A stretch of DNA of 36,624 bases from Novosphingobium sp. (GCF_025351285.1 NZ_JANXWG010000012.1:1-36624), one strand, 5' to 3'; counted from the first letter of the stretch, positions 19,515 to 27,872 are shown. The notes: generated by a model from the sequence alone, not told the origin. Numbers and translations are program-made.

Positions 19515-20696
19515 ATGACCCCTTCCGCCCGCATCCAGTCCGCGATCGAAGTGCTCGACGGTGTGATCGCGGCGGCGCAAGGCAATGGCGCGTCGGCGGA
19601 CCGGTTGCTCGGCGAATGGTTGCGCACGCGGCGCTTCATCGGCTCGAAAGACCGGCGCGCGATCCGTGAACTGGTTTATGGCGCGATCCGGTTCTGCGGT
19701 GAAATTCCGGCAAGCGGCCGCGCGGCGATGCTGGCCATGGCGCAGGGCGACGCTGCTGTCGCAGGCTTGTTCGATGGATCGAAGTATGGTCCGGCCGCGA
19801 TCGAGCCAGACGAAGCCATTGCCGAAGCGGGCGTTGCGCCGCGCTGGCTGATCGGACTGCTTGAAGCATCGGGCCTCGGCCGTGCCGAACAGGCGGCGTT
19901 GCTGGACCGGGCGCCGCTCGATGTCCGCGTCAACCGGTTGAAGGTGACCCGCGGGGCGCTGGCCGCGCAACTGCCGATTGCCGCCGAGCCGATCGGTACG
20001 GGCCAGGCGCTGCGGCTGGCGGCGGGCACGCCCGTCGAAACCTGGCCGACCTTCGCCGATGGCCTGTTCGAAGTGCAGGACGCGGGCAGCCAACTGGCTT
20101 GCGCAGCGCTGGCCGCTTGTCCCGGCGAAGCGGTGATCGACTTGTGCGCCGGCGCGGGCGGCAAGACGCTGGCGCTGGCGGCGGCGATGGACAATCGCGG
20201 CACATTGCTGGCGTGCGATGTCGATCGCGGCCGATTGAGCAAGCTCGGCCCGCGCGCGCATCGCGCAGGCGCCATCGTCGAAACGCGGCTGCTCGATGGC
20301 GGGCGCGAGGCCGAACAACTGGCCGATTGGGCCGCGCGCGCCGACGCCGTGCTGATCGACGCGCCCTGTTCGGGCACCGGCACCTGGCGCCGCAATCCCG
20401 AGGCGCGCTGGCGGCTAACGCCCGATGCCTTGGCCCGGTACTGCACGGTCCAGCAGCGGCTGCTCGGGCTTGGCGCGGCGCTGGTCCGCTCCGGCGGGCG
20501 GATGACGTACGTGGTCTGCTCGCTGCTCGATGCCGAGGGTGCCCAGGCGATTGCGGCGTTCCTCCTGGCCAACCCGGGCTGGGCGCCGATGACGCTCGAC
20601 GATTCGCCGGGCGAGGCACGCGGGGCCGGCGTCAGGCTAGATCCTGCCCGCACGGGCACCGACGGGTTTTTCTTCGCCACTTTGCAACGGCTATGA
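19515..20696 (+). CDS. RsmB/NOP-family RNA cytosine-C5 methyltransferase
   Basis: SAM-dependent methyltransferase that most likely modifies a cytosine in rRNA, 393 residues. The N-terminal half is an RsmB-type RNA-binding helical region (IQSAIEVLDGVIAAA, DRRAIRELVYGAIR). The catalytic half has the NOP/RsmB signature VQDAGSQLAC, the SAM loop DLCAGAGGKTLALAA, motif IV DAPCSGTGTWRRNPEARW with Cys285, and motif VI YVVCSLLDAEG with the second Cys335. Both cysteines of the two-cysteine mechanism are present. ATG 19515 is used; the frame is open to 19296, but that part lies in the intergenic repeat zone. The exact target base is not known. Confidence 0.9.
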   Translation: MTPSARIQSAIEVLDGVIAAAQGNGASADRLLGEWLRTRRFIGSKDRRAIRELVYGAIRFCGEIPASGRAAMLAMAQGDAAVAGLFDGSKYGPAAIEPDEAIAEAGVAPRWLIGLLEASGLGRAEQAALLDRAPLDVRVNRLKVTRGALAAQLPIAAEPIGTGQALRLAAGTPVETWPTFADGLFEVQDAGSQLACAALAACPGEAVIDLCAGAGGKTLALAAAMDNRGTLLACDVDRGRLSKLGPRAHRAGAIVETRLLDGGREAEQLADWAARADAVLIDAPCSGTGTWRRNPEARWRLTPDALARYCTVQQRLLGLGAALVRSGGRMTYVVCSLLDAEGAQAIAAFLLANPGWAPMTLDDSPGEARGAGVRLDPARTGTDGFFFATLQRL

Positions 20697-20857
20697 TAGG
20701 TCTCGGGAACATGAGCGGACCCTCGCGCATTGCCGAAGTTCACCCCGTTGATCGCGCAGACAATCGCGGTCATGATGCGGCGGTCGGCGATGTCCGGCAT
20801 CGGGCTGCTCACGAATTTCCCGGCCGCATTTCTGCCGTTGGGGCCAAGGAGTTCATC

Positions 20858-21364
20858 ATGCGCTACTATCCCGCCGCCATTGCCCTGTCGTTGCTGGCCG
20901 GCGTAACGGCGAGCGTGGGGCAGGCCAAGGGCGGCGATCCGGTCGATCCGCGCGTCATGGCGCTGGTGGCGGGCGGAAACGACCTGCTGGGCAAGGGCGA
21001 TGTGCCCGGCGCAACCGACGCTTTCGAAGCTGCGCTCGCGATCGATCCGGGTTCGGTGCCGGCAACCGTCGCGCTTGGCGATGCGGCGCGCAAGGCCGGG
21101 TTGCAGGGCAAGGCGATCCATTATTACCGGCTGGCGCTGGCGCGTGAGCCCGACAATCTCGATGCGATTGCTGGCGAGGGCGGTGCGCTGGCGGAAAAGG
21201 GCGCGCTGGATAAGGCCAAGCGCAACCTCAGCAAGCTCGAAGGGCTGTGCGGGCGCAATTGCACAGAAACCGCCTCGCTCAACGCCGCGATCATGCGCGG
21301 GCCGGCGGCGCGGGTGGTGTCGGCGGATTCGGTCAAGCCCGAACCCAAGGTCGAGAGCAACTAG
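20858..21364 (+). CDS. Exported small tetratricopeptide-repeat protein
   Basis: A 168-residue protein with a signal peptide (MRYYPAAIALSLLAGVTASVGQAKG) followed by about three TPR units: VAGGNDLLGKGDVPGATDAFEAALAIDPGS, then VALGDAARKAGLQGKAIHYYRLALAREPDN, then GEGGALAEKGALDKAKRNLSKLE. Two cysteines near 126-131 (LEGLCGRNCTE) may form a disulfide. TPR proteins in the periplasm mediate protein contacts; the partner is unknown. A strong AGGAG site lies before ATG 20858. The next gene begins 17 bases after the stop, so it may be the first gene of the glycosyltransferase run. Confidence 0.85.
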   Translation: MRYYPAAIALSLLAGVTASVGQAKGGDPVDPRVMALVAGGNDLLGKGDVPGATDAFEAALAIDPGSVPATVALGDAARKAGLQGKAIHYYRLALAREPDNLDAIAGEGGALAEKGALDKAKRNLSKLEGLCGRNCTETASLNAAIMRGPAARVVSADSVKPEPKVESN

Positions 21365-21381
21365 GCGTTACTGGTCGTGCG

Positions 21382-21984
21382 GTGGCCTTGCTCCACCCCG
21401 TGTCCGGCCCCGGGCCCGGTATCGCCCTGTTCGCGCGCTATCCCACGCCGGGCGTGGCCAAGACGCGGCTGATCCCCGCCCTGGGTGAGGAAGGCGCGGC
21501 GGCACTTCATCGCAAGCTGGTCGAACTGACGCTGGCCGCGGTGCGCGACAGCGGGTTGCCGTTTGAAGTACGCGTGACGGGCGCATCGCCCGCTGCCTTC
21601 GCCGCCTGGTTGGGTGATACGGTTTCGCTGGTGCCGCAAGGTGATGGCGATCTGGGCGCACGGCTGGCGCGGGTGGAGGCTCCGATGCTGCTGATCGGCA
21701 GCGATTGCCCTGACTTGACGCCTACGCACCTGTTAGCTGCCGCAAGGAGACTGGAGACATCGGCGGCCGTGATCGGCCCGGCCGGAGACGGTGGTTACTG
21801 GCTGCTGGGGCTGGCGCACGCCCTGCCAGAGTGCTTCCAGGCCATGCCGTGGGGCACCGACACAGTGGCGGCCGAAACGCGCGCCCGGCTGGCGGCTGTG
21901 GGCATCACCCCTGTTGAGCTTGATACACTTCACGATTGCGATCGGCCCGAGGATCTCGCGCGCTGGCCGTGGCTGACCGCATGA
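21382..21984 (+). CDS. TIGR04282-type (arsenosugar-associated) glycosyltransferase
   Basis: A 200-residue nucleotide-sugar-transferase-like protein of the DUF2064/TIGR04282 family, which databases name after its linkage to arsenosugar or selenium-associated radical SAM genes. Motifs: ALFARYPTPGVAKTRLIPALG near the N-terminus, then MLLIGSDCPDLTPTHL, then AAVIGPAGDGGYWLLGL, and LDTLHDCDRPEDLARWPWL at the end. The fold is the NTP-transferase/GT-A kind with the expected Asp pairs. GTG 21382 is a choice by distance to the first strand; TTG 21388 and GTG 21400 are alternatives. The 3' end overlaps the next gene (ATGA at 21981), so the pair is translationally coupled. Confidence 0.88.
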   Translation: MALLHPVSGPGPGIALFARYPTPGVAKTRLIPALGEEGAAALHRKLVELTLAAVRDSGLPFEVRVTGASPAAFAAWLGDTVSLVPQGDGDLGARLARVEAPMLLIGSDCPDLTPTHLLAAARRLETSAAVIGPAGDGGYWLLGLAHALPECFQAMPWGTDTVAAETRARLAAVGITPVELDTLHDCDRPEDLARWPWLTA

Positions 21985-22715
21985 GCCCGGTGACGGCGAA
22001 CGTCTCGATCGTGGTGCCGATGCTGGACGAAGCTTTGGCGTTGCCCCGGCTGATCCGCGTGCTCGACTGCCTTTACCCGGCGCCGCTGGAAATCGTCGCG
22101 GTCGATGGCGGGTCTACCGATGACAGCGTGGCCATCGCGAGCGCGGCGGGGTGGCGGGTGATCGCTTCGCCGGTCGGGCGCGGTATCCAGGTGAACACCG
22201 GGGTCGAAGCTGCGGCTGGGTCGATTGTGTGCGTGCTCCATGCGGATACCTTGCCGCCCGACGATATGGTGGCGGTGATCGAGCGGGTGATGGCCGATCC
22301 CCGCACCGCGCTGGCGGGCTTCATCCCGCTGATCACCGGTGAGAAAACGCGCTGGGGCACCAGCCTGCACAACGTGGTCAAGACCTGGTACGCGCCGCTG
22401 CTGGTGCGCCCACATCTGTTCTTTCGCGGGGTGAGGCTGCTGTTCGGCGATCACGCGATGTTTTTCCGTCGCGCCGATTTCCTGGCCGTCGGCGGGTGCG
22501 ATCCGGGGCTGCCGATCATGGAAGAGGCGGACTTGTGCATCAAGCTGGCGCGACTGGGCCGGGTGCGACTGGTGAGCCGCGTGGTGTTGACCTCGGATCG
22601 GCGGGTGGCAGCGTGGGGCCCGCTCAAGGCCAACTGGATCTACCTCAAGGTCGGGCTGATGTGGGCCTTCGGCGCGCGCGGCCGGCTGGGGGAGCACTAT
22701 CCGCATGTTCGATAG
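21981..22715 (+). CDS. TIGR04283-type (arsenosugar-associated) family 2 glycosyltransferase
   Basis: A 244-residue GT-A fold glycosyltransferase. It has SIVVPMLDEALALPRLI at the N-terminus, the nucleotide-binding VDGGSTDDS, a HADTLPP segment in the DxD position, and late LFGDHAMFFRRADFLAVGGCD with IMEEADLCIKLARLG, which are the hallmarks of the TIGR04283 family. The family is typically paired with TIGR04282, as here. It probably transfers a sugar to an organoarsenical or related acceptor, but the acceptor is unproven. ATG 21981 overlaps the preceding stop. The 3' end overlaps the converging epimerase gene by about 70 bases. Confidence 0.9.
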   Translation: MSPVTANVSIVVPMLDEALALPRLIRVLDCLYPAPLEIVAVDGGSTDDSVAIASAAGWRVIASPVGRGIQVNTGVEAAAGSIVCVLHADTLPPDDMVAVIERVMADPRTALAGFIPLITGEKTRWGTSLHNVVKTWYAPLLVRPHLFFRGVRLLFGDHAMFFRRADFLAVGGCDPGLPIMEEADLCIKLARLGRVRLVSRVVLTSDRRVAAWGPLKANWIYLKVGLMWAFGARGRLGEHYPHVR

Positions 22716-23726
22716 CGCCGTTGAGGAACCCCGCAGCGATGCAGTGGTCGATCAGCCGGCGCATGAAGGCCGCACCGGTGGACGGGCAGGCGAGCCCGGT
22801 GGCGGCGCTAAACTGCGTGTCGTCAAAGCGGGGATCGCGCTGGAAATAGCTGGCGTAAAGCGCGGAGATGCGCGCAAACAGACGGAGTTCGGCGGGGGCA
22901 AGCGCCGCAGGGTCGAACGCGGCGGGATCGACCAGCACGGGTGCGGTGAATTGCGGATAGGCGCCGATTGCGGCCGCCCACTCGCTCACCGCGATCGGCG
23001 CACCCGACACGAGATGGTAGCGCCCGCCTGCCGCTCGCGGCATTGCCTCGGCAAGCGCGACGAGGCCGCTTGCAACATGGTCGATCGGCACGAAATCGAG
23101 TGTTGCCCCGGCGCGCGCCGGCAAATGGCGGATGCGACCTTCTGCGATCAGCTTGAACAGCGCATAGATCGTATCGAAGCTGCGGATCGCGCCGGTGCGG
23201 CTGTCGCCCACGACGATGCTGGGCCGGGCGACGACATGGCGTGGGCTGCGGCCGAAACCAGCGCCTCGGCCGCAGCCTTGCTCGCTTCGTAACCGTTGGC
23301 GAACCCGGTGGCGGGGAGTGGATCGGCCTCGCCGATCAATCCGTCGCGGGTTCCGCAAACGTAAGCGGTGCTGACGTGGAGCAGCGGCAGATCGGCACGC
23401 GTGGCGAGCGCAAGTACGGCCGCCGTTCCCGCCACGTTGATGGCCTCATATTCCGCTTCTGGAAGGTCGAAGCGGACCGTGGCGGCGCAGTGGATGATCA
23501 TATCGTGGCTTGCCGCGATGCCCGCCGCCTCGGATTCGGCCAGCCCAAGCGCAGGCGCGGCAAGATCGATCGTCGCATGGCTGGCTACCGGCACCAGCGC
23601 GCCGGAGTTGCCCCGCACTTCACGGTTGCGGTGCACACCGGCGATGACCGCATGCCCGCGCGCGACCAGCCGCTGCGCCACTTCGCCACCGATCGATCCG
23701 GCCGCGCCGGTCAGGAATATTCGCAT
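22645..23726 (-). pseudogene. NAD-dependent epimerase/dehydratase, broken by a -1 frameshift
   Basis: The first half (from ATG 23726) reads MRIFLTGAAGSIGGEVAQRL, the Rossmann glycine loop, then HCAATVRF, STAYVCGT and GYEASKAAAEALV (YxxxK active site). At about 23230-23250 the frame changes. The continuation HVVARPSIVVGDSRTGAIRS, then LDFVPIDHVASGLVALAE and YHLVSGAP, is found one base off and runs to 22645. Joined, the two halves make one extended SDR of about 360 residues. A single missing base explains the break. It is either a true pseudogene or a sequencing error. Divergent from the FAD reductase gene with 62 bases between, and its 3' end overlaps the glycosyltransferase gene. Confidence 0.85.
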
Positions 23727-23788
23727 CGGCGCGCTTTTCGCCGATGCCCATTGCAACCGCAAGCCGCCCTTGAGCGTATGGCCAGGCA

Positions 23789-25186
23789 ATGACGCATGAC
23801 GTGATCGTGATCGGTGCGGGCTCGGCGGGCCTGACTGCGGCGGGTGGGCTGGCGATGTTCGGCTTGCGCGTGGCGCTGGTCGAAGGTGGTAAAATGGGCG
23901 GCGAGTGCCTCAACACCGGCTGCGTGCCGTCGAAGGCGCTGATTGCGGCGGCGGCGCGGGCGCAAGCGGGCAAGCGGGACTCGCTGGGCGTCGCTCTGGC
24001 GGCAACGGTCGATTGGGCGGGTGTCCGTGGGCATATCGAGCAGGCGATTGCGACGATCGCGCCACATGATTCGCCAGAGCGGTTCGAGGCGATGGGTGTC
24101 GAGGTGATCCGCGAGACCGCGCGTTTTCGCGATGCCCATACGGTGGAGGTGGGCGAACGGGTACTGCAAGCGCCCCGCATCGTGATTGCAACCGGCTCGC
24201 AACCGGCGATCCCGCCGATCGAGGGGCTGGCCGAAACACCTTTCCTGACAAACGAGACCCTGTTCGCGCTCGACCGACTGCCCAGCCATCTGATCGTGCT
24301 CGGCGGTGGCGCGGTCGGATGCGAAATGGCGCAGGCTTTCGCCCGGTTGGGCGCAAGGGTAACGCTGATCGAAGCCGAGGCGGCACTGGCGCGCGAAGAT
24401 GCCGAAGCGGCGGGGCTGGTGCTCGACAATTTGCGCGGCGACGGTGTCGATCTGCGGATCGGGACAAAGGCAGTCCGTGTCGGCGCGTCCCGAACGGGCG
24501 TGAGCGTCACATTGCCCGAAGGTGAGGTGGTTGATGGCTCGCACTTGCTCGTGGCAACGGGGCGGCGCGCGTACATCGCATCGCTCGATCTCGACGCGGC
24601 GGACGTGCGGCATGGCGCCGATGGCATCGTGGTCGACGACTATCGGCGCACCAGCCAGCGGCATATCTACGCGATCGGCGATTGCCGCGCGGGCCCGCGG
24701 CTGACGCATGTTGCGGGCTATGAGGGATCGCTTGTGGTGTTGCAGATCGCGCTGGGTTTGCCCGGAAGGGTAGACTGGCGCGCGACACCGCGTGCGATCT
24801 ATACCGACCCCGAACTCGCGCAGATCGGATTGACCGAAGCCGAGGCGCGCGCCCAACGCGGGCAGATCGAAGTAACGCGCGAGGACTTTGCACACAACGA
24901 TCGCGCGGTGACCGAGGGCAATACGCGGGGTTTCATCAAGGTGATCCGACGGGGCGGAAATGTGCTGGGTGTAACGATCGTGGGCACACACGCGGGCGAA
25001 CTGCTGCTGTCGTGGTCGCAGATCATGACCGGCAAGGCTTCGACGTTCGCGCTGGGTTCGGCGGTGATCGCTTATCCTACACGCTCAGAAATCGGCAAGG
25101 CAGCGGCGTTTGCGGTGTGGGAGCCGAAAGTGTTCGGCGCCTGGCCAAGGCGCTGGGCGCGGTTGCTGGCGAGGTTGCGGCGATGA
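23789..25186 (+). CDS. Mercuric-reductase-like FAD/NAD(P) disulfide oxidoreductase
   Basis: A 465-residue class I pyridine-nucleotide disulfide oxidoreductase. The N-terminal FAD fold DVIVIGAGSAGL is followed by the redox pair CLNTGC (Cys40, Cys45). The NAD(P) fold is VLGGGAVGCEMAQAF, the second FAD contact is IYAIGDCRAGPRLTHVA, and the C-terminal dimerisation domain includes YTDPELAQIGLTE. The usual HPT-type end with its catalytic His is replaced by AYPTRSEIG with Tyr429. There is no heavy-metal-associated N-terminal domain, so it is not a full MerA. Next to arsM it could supply reduced thiols or reduce pentavalent arsenicals, which is inference. It overlaps the radical SAM gene by 4 nt (ATGA at 25183). 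Confidence 0.9.
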   Translation: MTHDVIVIGAGSAGLTAAGGLAMFGLRVALVEGGKMGGECLNTGCVPSKALIAAAARAQAGKRDSLGVALAATVDWAGVRGHIEQAIATIAPHDSPERFEAMGVEVIRETARFRDAHTVEVGERVLQAPRIVIATGSQPAIPPIEGLAETPFLTNETLFALDRLPSHLIVLGGGAVGCEMAQAFARLGARVTLIEAEAALAREDAEAAGLVLDNLRGDGVDLRIGTKAVRVGASRTGVSVTLPEGEVVDGSHLLVATGRRAYIASLDLDAADVRHGADGIVVDDYRRTSQRHIYAIGDCRAGPRLTHVAGYEGSLVVLQIALGLPGRVDWRATPRAIYTDPELAQIGLTEAEARAQRGQIEVTREDFAHNDRAVTEGNTRGFIKVIRRGGNVLGVTIVGTHAGELLLSWSQIMTGKASTFALGSAVIAYPTRSEIGKAAAFAVWEPKVFGAWPRRWARLLARLRR

Positions 25187-26169
25187 CCGGGCGTTCGCGC
25201 AAAGCACCTGCCGGGGCATCGCCGTTCGCGGTTTCCGCAGCGCCGCTGAACGCGGCCAAGTTCGCCGACCCGGACCGGACCGCCGATGGCAGTCCGCGCG
25301 CAACAGTGCCGCTGGTCGCGCTCGAAACGCTGTGGTTCAACACCGGTACGCTGTGCAACCTGGCTTGCGCGAATTGCTACATCGAAAGTTCGCCCACCAA
25401 CGACGCGCTGGTCTACCTGGCCGCTGCCGATGTGTGCCGGTTCCTTGATGAAATCGCCGGCGCCGGCCTGCCTACGTGCGAAATCGGCTTCACCGGCGGC
25501 GAGCCGTTCATGAACCGCGAGATCATCAAGATGCTGGCCGATGCCCTGGTGCGCGGGCACGATGTGCTGGTGCTGACCAACGCGATGAAGCCGATGCGGC
25601 GCCACGATGCCGCGCTGCTGGCGTTGCGGGCAGAACACGGCGATCGGTTGACGCTGCGGGTCAGCCTCGATCATCACGCACGCGACATCCACGATGCGGA
25701 GCGCGGGCCGGGCAGCTTCGATGCCGCGATCGATGGTTTGCAATGGCTTTCGCAGCACGGCTTCCGCCTGGCGGTGGCGGGCCGTCATCTGGCGCATGAG
25801 GGCGAAGCGGAAGCCCGTGCAGGCTATGCCGAGCTGTTTGTGGCGGCCGGCATTGCGATCGATGCGGCCGATCCCGCCGCGCTGGTTCTGTTCCGCGAAA
25901 TGGACGCCCGCGCCGATGTCGCCGAAATCTCCACCGCGTGCTGGCAAATCCTCGGCCAGTCGCCCGCCGACGTGATGTGCGCGACCAGCCGCATGGTCGT
26001 TCACCGCAAGGGCGAAGCAAGCCCACGCGTCGCCGCCCGCACGCTGATCCCTTACGATCCCGGGTTCGACATGGGATCGACGCTGGCCGAGGCCGCGCGC
26101 AGCGTATCGCTCAACCACCCGCATTGCGCGCGCTTCTGCGTGCTGGGCGGGGCGAGCTGTTCGGCATGA
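25183..26169 (+). CDS. Radical SAM protein adjacent to arsM, not of the ArsS type
   Basis: A 328-residue radical SAM enzyme. The [4Fe-4S] motif CNLACANC (Cys58, Cys62, Cys65) follows ETLWFNTGTL, and GFTGGEPFMNREI (GGEP at 105-108) supplies the SAM-binding glycines. Further cysteines lie late in the protein (ACWQILG, VMCATSR) and at the very end (HPHCARFCVLGGASCSA), which could hold an auxiliary cluster. The known arsenosugar enzyme ArsS has a different pattern as remembered (CNQxCxHCH and GGAPE-type loops), so this is a separate family. The start overlaps the reductase stop, and arsM follows after 28 bases, so it most likely acts in the same pathway. The reaction is unknown. Confidence 0.88.
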   Translation: MTGRSRKAPAGASPFAVSAAPLNAAKFADPDRTADGSPRATVPLVALETLWFNTGTLCNLACANCYIESSPTNDALVYLAAADVCRFLDEIAGAGLPTCEIGFTGGEPFMNREIIKMLADALVRGHDVLVLTNAMKPMRRHDAALLALRAEHGDRLTLRVSLDHHARDIHDAERGPGSFDAAIDGLQWLSQHGFRLAVAGRHLAHEGEAEARAGYAELFVAAGIAIDAADPAALVLFREMDARADVAEISTACWQILGQSPADVMCATSRMVVHRKGEASPRVAARTLIPYDPGFDMGSTLAEAARSVSLNHPHCARFCVLGGASCSA

Positions 26170-26197
26170 ATTTCAAGCAAACCCTCAGGACGAGACC

Positions 26198-27244
26198 ATG
26201 AACATCGAGAACAGCCAGCGGTATTATGGCGAAGTGCTGGGCCAGTCGGCCGATCTGCGCACCGATGCCTGCTGCACACTTGAGGCGCCACCACCCGCGA
26301 TCCTGGCCGCGCTGGCCAATGTCCATGACGAGGTGCGCGCGCGCTATTACGGCTGCGGCCTGGTCGTGCCTCAGGCGATCGAGGGCGCGACGATCCTCGA
26401 TCTGGGTTCGGGATCGGGGCAGGACGCTTATCTGCTCGCGCAACTGGTCGGTGAACACGGCAGCGTGACCGGGATCGACGCCACGCCCGAACAGCTTGTC
26501 GTGGCGACGCGACACCTGGACTGGCACCGCGAACGCTTCGGCTATGCGAAGGGCAACGTAAGCTTCATCGAAGGCGATATCGAACGACTGGGCGCGCTCG
26601 GTCTGCCCGAAGCCGCATTCGACGTGATAGTATCGAACTGCGTGATAAACCTGGTGGCCGACAAGGCCGCGGTCTTCGCCGCCGCGCACCGCCTGCTCAA
26701 GCCGGGCGGGGAGCTGTATTTCTCCGACATCTACGCCGATCGGCGCGTGCCGGCCGCGTTGCTCGAAGACCCGGTGCTTCACGGCGAATGCCTTGCCGGA
26801 GCGCTTTATTGGGGCGATTTCGACCGGCTGGCCAAGACCGCCGGGTTCGCCGATCCACGGCTGGTATCGCACCGCCCGCTCGCCATCAACGATCCGGCGA
26901 TCGCGGCGATGCTCGATGGCATTGCCTTCCATTCGGCCACGTACCGCCTGTTCAAGATCGACGGACTGGAGCCGCAATGCGAGGATTACGGGCAGGCGGT
27001 GCGCTACAAGGGCACCATTGCCGGATCGGAGCGCGTGTTCCTGCTCGATGGCCACCATGCGATCGAGCGCGGCCGGCTGTTTCCGGTCTGCGGCAACACC
27101 TGGAACATGTTGGCCGAAACGCGCTTTGCCGAGCATTTCGAAATGTCCGGCGATTTTTCCACGCATTACGGCGTGTTCGCCGGGTGCGGCACCGAAAGCC
27201 CCTTCGCCACCGCGCCGGCTGGGGATGGGGCGGCCTGCTGCTAG
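26198..27244 (+). CDS. arsM: Arsenite S-adenosylmethionine methyltransferase ArsM (AS3MT-like)
   Basis: Methylates As(III) stepwise with SAM, 348 residues. It opens with RYYGEVLGQSADLRTDACC. Cys25/Cys26, Cys53 (RYYGCGLVVPQ), Cys148 (VSNCVINL) and Cys198 (HGECLAGALYW) correspond to the four conserved arsenic-handling cysteines of human AS3MT (32, 61, 156, 206, from memory). The SAM loop is ILDLGSGSGQDAYLLAQL. The C-terminal half has YRLFKIDGLEPQCEDYGQAV, FPVCGNTW and YGVFAGCGTE, as in bacterial long-form ArsM linked to arsenosugar genes. The protein ends in a vicinal Cys pair (GAACC). ATG 26198 follows an AGGACGAG site. Product identity is inferred, and a dedicated arsenic regulator was not seen nearby. 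Confidence 0.94.
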   Translation: MNIENSQRYYGEVLGQSADLRTDACCTLEAPPPAILAALANVHDEVRARYYGCGLVVPQAIEGATILDLGSGSGQDAYLLAQLVGEHGSVTGIDATPEQLVVATRHLDWHRERFGYAKGNVSFIEGDIERLGALGLPEAAFDVIVSNCVINLVADKAAVFAAAHRLLKPGGELYFSDIYADRRVPAALLEDPVLHGECLAGALYWGDFDRLAKTAGFADPRLVSHRPLAINDPAIAAMLDGIAFHSATYRLFKIDGLEPQCEDYGQAVRYKGTIAGSERVFLLDGHHAIERGRLFPVCGNTWNMLAETRFAEHFEMSGDFSTHYGVFAGCGTESPFATAPAGDGAACC

Positions 27245-27257
27245 ACCCGCAGCCGGA

Positions 27258-27872
27258 TTACTTCGTTCGCTGCGCCGCCACCAGCGCATCCCACGTGCTC
27301 CAGTCGATCGCGCGGCCCGGATAGGCCACCCGCTTGAACGGCCACTCAGCCTTCACCCATTTCGTCGCCCAGGCATAAAGTTCGGCATCGAACCCGGCGT
27401 CGTAGTCGGCCTTGGTTACCCAGATCCGCACTTGTGCGCCGTAGCCCGGAACCGGGCTGGGCGAGACATAGACGCAGCCACGCTCGCGCTTGCCGTCGGG
27501 TGTCAGCACCGAATAGGAGAATGCCTTCCGCGCGCGGAAGCGGGCCTGTTCGCCGTCCATGTCCTTCATCGCTTCGGCATCGGAAATGCCGGCGTGCGGC
27601 CAGGCGGTGCTGCGCGTGAAGGTTTTCTGCAGGTGTTCGACCGAGGACATGTAGGCATCGTAATCGATCTTCACCAAAGCTGGGCCGAGTGGCACGAGCT
27701 TGAAATGCGGTGTTTCGACCAGCGTCGGCACCCTGAAATCCGGCGCAACAAAGGCGGCTTTCGCGGCGGGGGCCGCTGCGTCTGATGCCTGCGCGGCCTG
27801 TGCGGCGGCTGGAATGCTCCCCAGCAAGGCCAGCGCCAGCACCAACGATCGGCCTGTGATCCCCAAGTTCAT
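27258..27872 (-). CDS. Exported protein of unknown function converging on arsM
   Basis: A 204-residue protein with a signal peptide (MNLGITGRSLVLALALLGSIPAAAQA) and an Ala-rich linker up to about residue 40. The mature part starts FVAPDFRVPTLVETPHFKLVPLGPALVKIDYDAYMSSVEHL and later has SVLTPDGKRERGCVYVSP and WPFKRVAYPGRAIDWSTWDALV. The pattern of a DYDAYMSS-like acidic segment and repeated aromatic residues is reminiscent of GNAT-like folds, but the acetyl-CoA loop is not visible. Function unknown. An AGGAGCAGACAGG site supports ATG 27872. Its stop lies 13 bases from the arsM stop, tail to tail. Confidence 0.8.
   Translation of the reverse strand: MNLGITGRSLVLALALLGSIPAAAQAAQASDAAAPAAKAAFVAPDFRVPTLVETPHFKLVPLGPALVKIDYDAYMSSVEHLQKTFTRSTAWPHAGISDAEAMKDMDGEQARFRARKAFSYSVLTPDGKRERGCVYVSPSPVPGYGAQVRIWVTKADYDAGFDAELYAWATKWVKAEWPFKRVAYPGRAIDWSTWDALVAAQRTK

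Noticed and set aside
20697..20857. Gap before the small TPR gene that is open in frames on both strands
   Set aside because: Neither translation shows a start with a ribosome site or a recognisable fold; high GC alone explains the open frames.
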